Source: Desulfosoma sp. | GTDB taxonomy: Bacteria; Desulfobacterota; Syntrophobacteria; Syntrophobacterales; DSM-9756 | DNA length: 64,000 bases | Direction of reading: 5' to 3' | Assembly (NCBI GenBank): GCA_037481875.1 | Contig: JBBFKY010000012.1 | Location: 43,286 to 107,285, forward strand | Shown: positions 57,525 through 64,000 of the stretch, piece after piece | Layout of the letters: each line of letters starts with the position of its first letter | Numbering within the stretch: position 1 is the first letter of the stretch | Notes under the pieces: generated by a model | What the model was told of the DNA's origin: nothing | Database searches by the model: none | The model's input: the letters and a program-made list of their open reading frames with translations, nothing else | Program-made: the position numbers and the translations under genes

Positions 57525-58166
57525 ATGCGCATCGCCCTGACGGGAGGGATCGCCTCCGGTAAAAGCACGGTGGCTCAAATGCTTCGGGAAAAAGGCGCTG
57601 TCGTTTTGGATGCCGATGAAGCAGCCCGCCGGGTGGTGCAACCGGGACAAGCGGCCTGGAAGAAACTCAGAGCGCTTCTCGATGCCGGCTATTTCGATGA
57701 GGTCACGGGAGAAATTCACAGGAGAAAACTTCGCGAACGTATTATCTGCGACGATAATCTCCGTGCCCAAGTGAATGCCGCTGTGCACCCTGCAGTGATG
57801 GAAACCATGGAAGCGGAGTGGAGAGACTGGTGCGCTCGAGAGCCCCATCGTCTCGTCTTTTTCGACATCCCCTTGCTTTACGAAGCGGGAATGCATGAAG
57901 CCTTTGACTGTGTCATCGTGGTCTATGCGGATCCCGAAACACAGATCAGGCGTTTATGTCGCCGTGACGGCGTCTCCCTCGAGGAAGCTCGAAAAACCTT
58001 GAATATGCAGTGGCCTATGGATCGGAAAAGGCAACGGGCTCATGTGGTGATTGACAATTCAGGAGACTTGGAAAACACACGCCGACAGGTGGACGCGCTT
58101 TGGAAGAACCTTCTGGAAAGGATCCTTTCATGTCAGCAACACACTTCCACATCCACGATGTCGTGA
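57525..58166 (+). CDS. coaE: Dephospho-CoA kinase
   Basis: The 213-residue enzyme phosphorylates dephospho-CoA, the last step of coenzyme A synthesis. It starts [20 protein letters not shown] (P loop) and has [30 protein letters not shown] and [18 protein letters not shown] (lid). ATG 57525 gives the usual family start; ATG 57468 inside eno would add 19 residues with no family similarity. Its 3' end overlaps sdhA by 37 bases. Confidence 0.92.
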   Translation: MRIALTGGIASGKSTVAQMLREKGAVVLDADEAARRVVQPGQAAWKKLRALLDAGYFDEVTGEIHRRKLRERIICDDNLRAQVNAAVHPAVMETMEAEWRDWCAREPHRLVFFDIPLLYEAGMHEAFDCVIVVYADPETQIRRLCRRDGVSLEEARKTLNMQWPMDRKRQRAHVVIDNSGDLENTRRQVDALWKNLLERILSCQQHTSTSTMS

Positions 58167-59866
58167 TTGTGGGCTCAGGGCTGGCCGGACTCAGAGCGGC
58201 TGTGGAAACGGCCGGGCGCCTGAATGTCGCGCTCATCAGCAAAGTTTTTCCCACACGATCTCATTCCGGTGCCGCCCAAGGTGGGATTGCAGCGGCTTTG
58301 GGCAATGAAGAGCCGGATTCGTGGGAATGGCACATGTTTGATACCGTCAAAGGCGGAGATTACCTGACGGATCAAGATGCCGCGGAAGTTTTGGCCCAAG
58401 ATGCAGCTCGCGCCGTTTATGAATTGGAACACATGGGAGTCCCGTTCAACCGAAACCCTGACGGGACTATTGCCCAAAGGGCTTTTGGAGGGCACACGCG
58501 CAACTTCGGAGAAGCTCCCGTCAAACGTGCGTGTTATGCGGCGGATCGCACAGGGCGTGTCATTCTGGATACCCTCTACGGCCAATGCCTTCAGAGGGGT
58601 TTGCATGTGTATGCGGAGCTTTCCGTCGTGGATCTGGTGGTTCGAGATGGGGTCGTCTGCGGTGTCGTCGCGCTGGATTGGGCCACAGGGGAACTCCATG
58701 TGTTTCGCTCCAAAGCCGTTATGCTGGCCACAGGCGGCTTCGGCAAGGTTTTCAAGACCACGTCCAACTGTTTCGCCAACACGGGGGACGGTGTCTTTTT
58801 AGTCTTTAACCATGGTTTTCCTTTGCAGGACATGGAATTTGTGCAGTTTCATCCCACAGGCATTTACGGCCTGGGTGTGCTCATCAGTGAAGCGGCTCGA
58901 GGCGAAGGCGGCATTTTAAGAAACCGTTACGGGGAACGTTTCATGGAACGGTACGCCCCGACCATCAAGGATCTTGCCGCTCGCGATGTGGTGTCCCGGG
59001 CCATCATGAGTGAGATTCAGGAAGGGCGAGGGATCGACGGCCGTGATTTCGTCCATTTGGATTTAACGCATCTGGGAAAAGAAAGGCTTGCTGAGAGACT
59101 TTCGGATATTTCCTCTTTTGTCCGCATCTATCTAGGAATTGATCCGGCGGAAGCTCCTATTCCTGTTCAACCGACATGCCATTACATGATGGGAGGGATT
59201 CCGACGGATGTGTATGGCCGAGTGTTGGATGTTCAGCAGAAACCTGTTCCCGGCCTGTATGCTGCCGGAGAATGCGCATGTGTGTCGGTGCATGGGGCGA
59301 ACCGATTGGGATGCAACTCCCTGTTGGATCTTGTGGTCTTTGGACGGCGAGCCGGTCAGGACATGTGTCTTCAAGTCCCGAACATGGACCTTTCGCCTTT
59401 ACCCAACGGGGCTGAAGAACCTGTTCGAGAACGCCTGACCCGCCTCAAGGAAAGAACACGTGGTGTTCGACCTGCGGTGCTTCGAGAACGCATGCAGCAA
59501 GAAATGATGGAACGTTGCGGTGTCTACCGAAACCAAAGCGGCCTTGAAAAGGCCCTGGAGACCATTCGTGGGCTTAAGGAAGAATACCGAAACGGTGTGT
59601 ATCTGGATTACCGAGGAGATCTTTACAATTCAGACCTCATGGAAGCCTTGGAATTGGAATCCCTACTGACCTTGGCGGAAGTTATTCTGGTTTCGGCGGC
59701 TTCTCGGCGCGAAAGCCGAGGAGCTCACAGCCGAGAAGATTTTCCTGAGCGGGACGACGAACACTTCCTTCACCACACCTTGGTTTTTCGGGACGAGGAT
59801 AAGATCCGTCTCAGCACAAAACCTGTCTCTGTGACGCGATTTCAACCCAAGCCGAGGGTTTACTAA
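58130..59866 (+). CDS. sdhA: Succinate dehydrogenase/fumarate reductase flavoprotein subunit
   Basis: The 578-residue FAD protein has [20 protein letters not shown], the FAD-attachment segment [20 protein letters not shown] with the covalent-type His, the active-site region [20 protein letters not shown] and [15 protein letters not shown], and [20 protein letters not shown]. Direction (succinate oxidation or fumarate reduction) cannot be told from sequence. Start ATG 58130 follows AAGGATCC. One base separates its stop from sdhB. No cytochrome b or hydrophobic anchor gene is adjacent. Confidence 0.95.
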   Translation: MSATHFHIHDVVIVGSGLAGLRAAVETAGRLNVALISKVFPTRSHSGAAQGGIAAALGNEEPDSWEWHMFDTVKGGDYLTDQDAAEVLAQDAARAVYELEHMGVPFNRNPDGTIAQRAFGGHTRNFGEAPVKRACYAADRTGRVILDTLYGQCLQRGLHVYAELSVVDLVVRDGVVCGVVALDWATGELHVFRSKAVMLATGGFGKVFKTTSNCFANTGDGVFLVFNHGFPLQDMEFVQFHPTGIYGLGVLISEAARGEGGILRNRYGERFMERYAPTIKDLAARDVVSRAIMSEIQEGRGIDGRDFVHLDLTHLGKERLAERLSDISSFVRIYLGIDPAEAPIPVQPTCHYMMGGIPTDVYGRVLDVQQKPVPGLYAAGECACVSVHGANRLGCNSLLDLVVFGRRAGQDMCLQVPNMDLSPLPNGAEEPVRERLTRLKERTRGVRPAVLRERMQQEMMERCGVYRNQSGLEKALETIRGLKEEYRNGVYLDYRGDLYNSDLMEALELESLLTLAEVILVSAASRRESRGAHSREDFPERDDEHFLHHTLVFRDEDKIRLSTKPVSVTRFQPKPRVY

Positions 59867-59867
59867 C

Positions 59868-60572
59868 ATGGAATTGACTTTTAGAATTTTTCGGTTTGAT
59901 CCTGCCGTGGATCGAGAGGCTCGCTACCAGACCTATCGCGTGAAGGCGGATCCTACGGAACGGATCCTGGATTGCCTGAACCGCATCAAATGGGAACAGG
60001 ATGGAAGCCTGAGTTTTCGCATGTCGTGCGGGCATGGCGTGTGTGGATCGGATGCCGTGCGAATCAATGGACGATGTGCCTTGGCGTGCCAAAAACTGGT
60101 CAAGGATCTGGCCGAAGCCGACGAGGTGCTCGTGGAGCCTCTGCCGTCTTTTCGGGTACTCAAGGACTTGGTGGTGGATTTGGAACCTTTTTTTGAAAAA
60201 GTCCGTTGGGTGCAGCCTTATCTTTTCAGCGGTTCCAACGTTCCGGAAAAGGAAAGGTTGCAGGCGCCGGAAGAAAGAAAGAAACTGGACCATGTGATTC
60301 GTTGCATTCTGTGTGCCTGTTGCGTGGCTTCATGCCCTGTGACGGCGGAAAACGACCAATTCCTTGGGCCGGCTCCCCTGGTGTGGGCGTTTCGTTACAT
60401 TTTCGACAGTCGAGACGAGAACAAGGAGCAGCGCCTGCGAGCTCTGGACACCAATGACGGAGCTTGGGGGTGCCGAAATCATTTTGAATGCACAAGGGTA
60501 TGTCCTAAAGAGATTCCAGTGACCAAGAGCATCAACTTTATCAAGCGGGAAATCGAAAAGGTGTTGCGTTAA
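59868..60572 (+). CDS. sdhB: Succinate dehydrogenase/fumarate reductase iron-sulfur subunit
   Basis: The 234-residue protein carries the [2Fe-2S] site SCGHGVCGSDAVRINGRCAL, where Asp replaces the third Cys as in E. coli SdhB, the [4Fe-4S] site CILCACCVASCP and the [3Fe-4S] region CRNHFECTRVCP. It passes electrons between the flavoprotein and the quinone site of a membrane subunit, which is not encoded next to it. The following small gene lies 21 bases downstream. Confidence 0.95.
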   Translation: MELTFRIFRFDPAVDREARYQTYRVKADPTERILDCLNRIKWEQDGSLSFRMSCGHGVCGSDAVRINGRCALACQKLVKDLAEADEVLVEPLPSFRVLKDLVVDLEPFFEKVRWVQPYLFSGSNVPEKERLQAPEERKKLDHVIRCILCACCVASCPVTAENDQFLGPAPLVWAFRYIFDSRDENKEQRLRALDTNDGAWGCRNHFECTRVCPKEIPVTKSINFIKREIEKVLR

Positions 60573-60593
60573 TCGAGAGAAAGGAGACGGGTT

Positions 60594-60872
60594 ATGTTTC
60601 AGCAAAAGGATGTAGAAGCGAAAATCAGGGAACTCTATCCGGACATCGACAAGTTTGGCATCGGTGTTATGGTGAAAAAGGACAAATTGATCGGTGCCAC
60701 CAATTACGCCGTGCAGTTGGAAAAAGACACACGAACCGCCACTTTTAAACTGGGCATCGACGATGTGAAGCAATGCATGGCGGGAAACCGCTGCGCCCTG
60801 ATCACGGCGGAACTTGCTCAGTTCATCAAGAGGTTCATCGACGAAAACTACAGCATCGCCGAAGCAGGCTAA
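60594..60872 (+). CDS. Small protein of unknown function in the sdh operon
   Basis: The 92-residue protein has no family I recognise. AAAGGAGA lies nine bases before the ATG and the gene is 21 bases after sdhB, so it is probably co-transcribed. It is soluble, with an N-terminal helix (VEAKIRELYPDIDKFGIGVM), a lysine-rich strand pair (VKKDKLIGATNYAVQLEKDT) and two Cys (KQCMAGNRCAL). The predicted fold is a small alpha/beta unit. It cannot serve as a membrane anchor. Confidence 0.75.
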   Translation: MFQQKDVEAKIRELYPDIDKFGIGVMVKKDKLIGATNYAVQLEKDTRTATFKLGIDDVKQCMAGNRCALITAELAQFIKRFIDENYSIAEAG

Positions 60873-60944
60873 GGGATCGCGTTGCAACCTTTGCCTGCAC
60901 TTAGGCTTTTCCATGTCCTATTCAGACTTTTAAAGGAAACGTAG

Positions 60945-61910
60945 ATGTTGCATTGGCTTCCCGGTCCGTTGAACGGTCTGTTTTCACTCACGTGGCTTTC
61001 GGCGAATACCCTTTTTTGGGTTGTGCCTTTGCTGATAGCGGCTTTTTTCAAGTGGATCATTCCGCTGCCCCAATGGCGGCGAGGGTGTGATCGAGTCTTG
61101 AACAGGATCGCCCAGTCCTGGGTGGCGCTCAATAACGTGGGTTTGGCCTTGACCAAGAAAATTCGCTGGAAGATTCAAGGCGTACGGGATCTGAAAGAAA
61201 AAGGCTGGTACCTGGTTTTGGCGAATCATCAGAGCTGGACCGACATTGTGGTGCTTCAAAAGGTTTTTCATCGAAGGCTGCCCTTCCTCAAGTTTTTCCT
61301 GAAAAAGGAACTGATCTATGTTCCCTTTTTGGGTTTGGCTTGGTGGGCTTTGGATTTCCCCTTTATGAAAAGGTCTTCGGGTGCGGCGGCTCAAAAAAAG
61401 CCGGATGTGCGAGCTCGAGACATCGCCGAAACCCTTAAAGCCTGCGAAAAGTTCAAGCACGTCCCCATTGCGGTGATGAACTTTGCCGAAGGCACCCGAG
61501 CTACGGCATCCAAGATTCTCGAAAAGGGATCTCCCTACACGCATCTTTTACGCCCTAAGGCAGCGGGGGCGGCCATGGTGCTGGCGACCATGAAGGAACG
61601 GTTACACGGCATTGTGGATGTCACGCTGGTGTATCCTGAAGGTCCCGTGAGTTTTTGGCGTTTTTTGTGCGGTAAGGTCCGGGAAATTTGGGTCCATGTG
61701 GAAACTCTGCCGGTGCGTCAAGAGCTTTTGGGCGACTATTTTCAGGACAAAGCCTTTCAGAAGCGCTTTCAGGCTTGGTTGAACGAACTCTGGGAAGCCA
61801 AGGACCGAAAGATCGAAGCCATGAAGCGGGAGTGGCGCGAGATGGCTCGTGTTCAAGAGAGTTCTGTCTATTTTCCTTCGAGTGAGGATTGGGATCGAAC
61901 CAGGGCATGA
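60945..61910 (+). CDS. Acyltransferase of the PlsC family (YihG-like)
   Basis: The 321-residue protein has an N-terminal membrane segment (SANTLFWVVPLLIAAFFKWI) and the PlsC motifs: catalytic HX4D in NHQSWTD, FLKFFLKKELIYVPFLGLAW and NFAEGTRATASK. It should acylate a lysophosphatidic acid-type lipid at the inner membrane. The overall layout resembles E. coli YihG more than the short PlsC. AAAGGAAA precedes the ATG. Its end is followed by the permease gene 80 bases on. Confidence 0.88.
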   Translation: MLHWLPGPLNGLFSLTWLSANTLFWVVPLLIAAFFKWIIPLPQWRRGCDRVLNRIAQSWVALNNVGLALTKKIRWKIQGVRDLKEKGWYLVLANHQSWTDIVVLQKVFHRRLPFLKFFLKKELIYVPFLGLAWWALDFPFMKRSSGAAAQKKPDVRARDIAETLKACEKFKHVPIAVMNFAEGTRATASKILEKGSPYTHLLRPKAAGAAMVLATMKERLHGIVDVTLVYPEGPVSFWRFLCGKVREIWVHVETLPVRQELLGDYFQDKAFQKRFQAWLNELWEAKDRKIEAMKREWREMARVQESSVYFPSSEDWDRTRA

Positions 61911-61989
61911 TGCCGTAGAAGCACTCCATACTCGGTTCTTTCTGGACCGGTCAAGACCCCCTTCTAAGGTCAGAGGGACGAAGCTCGCG

Positions 61990-63885
61990 GTGAACTCAAA
62001 CGGTTTGGCAAAACGCCTAGGGGTCCTGGACATCTTTTGCATTGCCGTCGGGACCATGATGAGTTCCGGAATCTTCGTTTTGCCTGGAGTGGCCTACGCC
62101 AAAGCGGGACCGGCCGTGGTGCTTTCCTATTTTCTGGCCGGATGCCTGATGACGTCGGCGGCCTTGAGCACCATTGAATTGGTGTCGGCCATGCCCAAGG
62201 CCGGTGGCGATTATTTTTTTATCGCGCGATCTATGGGACCGGCGATAGGGACGGTCCTGGGATTGCTCAGCTGGTTTGCCCAAACCCTTAAAAGCGCCTT
62301 TGCCTTGGTGGGGGTTTGGGCTTTTACCGAAAAGTTTTTCCCTTTTGACACGCGTCTTCTGGTGGTGGGTGTGGCCATCTTTTTTACAGCCCTGAATCTT
62401 TGGGGCACAAAGGGATCCAGCCTCCTGCAAACTGTTTTCGTGCTCGTTTTGTTGAGTCTCATGTCCCTTTTCGTCTTCAAAGGTCTCCCCTATCTTAGGC
62501 TGCAAAACTACGTGCCCTTTGTCCCGTACGGATGGAATGCGGTGTTGAGCACGGCCGGTTTCGTGTTTGTGTCCTATGGAGGACTCCTGCAAATTTCAGC
62601 TTTGGCCGAGGAAGTGAAAGACCCGTCCCGAACCATCCCTTGGGGACTTTTAAGCGCCGTTTCTGTCACGATTTTTGTCTATAGCCTGATGGTGTTTGTC
62701 ACATGCGGCCTTTTGCAGCCCGAAGCTTTGGCCCATTCCTTGACACCCATCAGTGATGCCGCAAGGATTTTCATGGGGCAAGCCGGGGAAACGGCTTTAA
62801 CCGTAGCGGCCATGACGGCTTTCCTGACCACGGCCAACGGCGGAATTTTGTCAGCGTCAAGGTACCTTTTGAGTCTCAGCCGGGACGAACTGCTACCGAC
62901 CCTCTTCGGTCGTGTGTCTTCCAAAAGAGGTACCCCTGTCACGGCTGTTCTCACCACGGGTGCCTTCTTGATTGGCCTTTTTTTTGTGCCCTTGGAACCT
63001 CTGGTAAAAATGGCCTCCATGGTGGTCCTTCTCACCCAGATTCTTGCCAACGCGTGTGTGATCATTCTCAGAGAGAGCCGCATTCATAACTATCAACCCA
63101 CGTTTCGAGCTCCCTTTTATCCCTGGTTGCAGATTGCAAGCCTGGCAGGCGTTCTCCTTCTGCTTGCGGAAATCGGATTACAGACCCTCTTGATCGGACT
63201 CACTTTTGTGGCGGCAGGCTTGGCTTTTTACTGGTTTTACGGTCGCCTCAAACAGGAGCGTGAATATGCCTTGATGCACGTTCTCGAAAGACTTTCTGAG
63301 CGCAAAGTGGTGCGAAACGTCCTGGAACGGGAACTTAAGGAAATCATTCGTGAAAGGGATGAGCTCTGTTTAGACCGTTTTGACCATGTGATCGAGGCGG
63401 CGGAAGTCATCGATATCGCGGAACCTTGTGATCCTGAAGCTCTGCTGCATCAGCTCAATCCAGTGATGATGGCTCGAGGCTTGGAACGGCCCCTTTCGCT
63501 TCAGGACTTCAATGGTGATGGGGCCGCTGCGCGCTGTGTGGAAATCTTTCCCGGGATTCTTGTGGCGGAAGTTCCTGTCGCCCGACCCGATGTCTTTGAC
63601 GTGATACTCGTGCGCAGCCGACAGGGCATTAGATTTCCAGAAGCTCACGCGTCCATGCACGCCATGTTCTTTTTTCTGGTTGGAGCCGATGAAGAAGATT
63701 TTCATCTGAAAGCCGTGGCCGCCCTCGCCCAGGTGCTCCAGGACCCTCAGTTTGACACCCGATGGCAGCACGCTCGGACCCCTCAGGCTCTCAAAGACAT
63801 GATTGTTCTCACCGATCGCCGCCGCGTCTGTTCCCTGGAACCTCGTCCTTGGGAACTGGACCGTCTCCCGAAAAAGCCATCCTGA
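61990..63885 (+). CDS. APC-superfamily amino-acid permease fused to a PtsN-like domain
   Basis: From GTG 61990 the protein has 631 residues. The first 410 form a permease with about 12 membrane segments; GTMMSSGIFVLPGVAYAKAG is the APC helix-1 motif and AEEVKDPSRTIPWG the helix-6/7 loop. A helical linker (RLSERKVVRNVLERELKEII) follows. The last 130 residues resemble a PTS EIIA (PtsN) domain (VILVRSRQGIRFPEAHASMH, FFFLVGADEEDFHLKAVAAL, QVLQDPQF), but where PtsN has PHAR this protein reads VPVAR, so the phosphorylated His appears to be missing. The domain may sense rather than transfer phosphate. The start is uncertain, since the frame is open upstream. Confidence 0.82.
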   Translation: MNSNGLAKRLGVLDIFCIAVGTMMSSGIFVLPGVAYAKAGPAVVLSYFLAGCLMTSAALSTIELVSAMPKAGGDYFFIARSMGPAIGTVLGLLSWFAQTLKSAFALVGVWAFTEKFFPFDTRLLVVGVAIFFTALNLWGTKGSSLLQTVFVLVLLSLMSLFVFKGLPYLRLQNYVPFVPYGWNAVLSTAGFVFVSYGGLLQISALAEEVKDPSRTIPWGLLSAVSVTIFVYSLMVFVTCGLLQPEALAHSLTPISDAARIFMGQAGETALTVAAMTAFLTTANGGILSASRYLLSLSRDELLPTLFGRVSSKRGTPVTAVLTTGAFLIGLFFVPLEPLVKMASMVVLLTQILANACVIILRESRIHNYQPTFRAPFYPWLQIASLAGVLLLLAEIGLQTLLIGLTFVAAGLAFYWFYGRLKQEREYALMHVLERLSERKVVRNVLERELKEIIRERDELCLDRFDHVIEAAEVIDIAEPCDPEALLHQLNPVMMARGLERPLSLQDFNGDGAAARCVEIFPGILVAEVPVARPDVFDVILVRSRQGIRFPEAHASMHAMFFFLVGADEEDFHLKAVAALAQVLQDPQFDTRWQHARTPQALKDMIVLTDRRRVCSLEPRPWELDRLPKKPS

Positions 63886-63947
63886 ACCCAAAGCCGATAC
63901 CTCGGTGAAGGATGGGGATTCTATGCGGTGATGGGGGAGTTATTTTT

Positions 63948-64000
63948 GAGTCATTGAGTCATTGAGTCATTGAGTCATTGAGTCATTGAGTCATTGAGTC
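63948..64000. repeat. 8-bp tandem repeat (GAGTCATT)n
   Basis: About 6.6 perfect copies of GAGTCATT, continuing to the window edge. It lies 63 bases after the permease stop, in non-coding DNA. The full length is not visible. Confidence 0.9.

Overview
The window looks like a chromosomal segment of a strictly anaerobic, probably sulfate-reducing or syntrophic member of the Desulfobacterota (Syntrophobacter-like). This is an inference from gene content: a heterodisulfide-reductase (Hdr)/2-oxoacid:ferredoxin oxidoreductase cluster, a predicted selenocysteine-containing HdrA, a succinate dehydrogenase/fumarate reductase, menaquinone synthesis by the futalosine route, and sensor kinases with CxxCH motifs. 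No rRNA or tRNA gene was recognised.

Layout. 1-7.4 kb: the start of a TolC-type lipoprotein cut by the window edge, decayed ABC-exporter and sensor-kinase fragments, then an intact signalling group (receiver protein, CxxCH-containing histidine kinase, receiver-PAS-kinase) and 1.4 kb without an intact gene. 7.4-12.3 kb: an amino-acid module with alanine dehydrogenase, binding protein and two permeases on the minus strand and a divergent D-amino-acid dehydrogenase; the transporter ATPase is missing. 12.5-20.8 kb: an accessory island with a broken AAA+ ATPase remnant, a large patatin-like phospholipase, a large DUF4157 polymorphic-toxin-like protein interrupted by a one-base frameshift, and an AT-rich small gene with its own promoter-like palindrome. 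It resembles the cargo end of an extracellular contractile injection system without the structural genes. 20.8-24.3 kb: an MFS transporter, a MEDS-domain pseudogene and a glycosyltransferase.

24.7-35.2 kb (minus strand): one apparent operon, korD-korA-korB-korC, a 1118-residue GltD/HdrA-type flavoprotein, an MvhD-HdrC-HdrB fusion and HdrA-MvhD. The last gene is a single reading frame across an in-frame TGA, which fits a selenocysteine codon followed by a bacterial SECIS-like hairpin. Together the proteins could couple 2-oxoacid oxidation, ferredoxin, a pyridine nucleotide and a thiol/disulfide partner by flavin-based electron bifurcation.

35.5-41.6 kb: a complete RND efflux triad. 41.6-56.1 kb: mostly housekeeping genes (YkgJ-type protein, HIT protein, glycosyltransferase, an IspH-UbiA fusion, dusB, mqnB-mqnD, pgi, purB, a Ktr/Trk potassium system, sfsA). 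56.2-63.9 kb: eno, coaE, sdhA-sdhB without a membrane anchor, a small unknown protein, an acyltransferase, and an amino-acid permease fused to a PtsN-like domain that seems to lack its phosphorylated histidine. The window ends inside an 8-bp tandem repeat.

A family of GC-rich palindromes built on GGGGCGGA...TCCGCCCC is scattered between genes and forms a degenerate tandem array near 46.8 kb.
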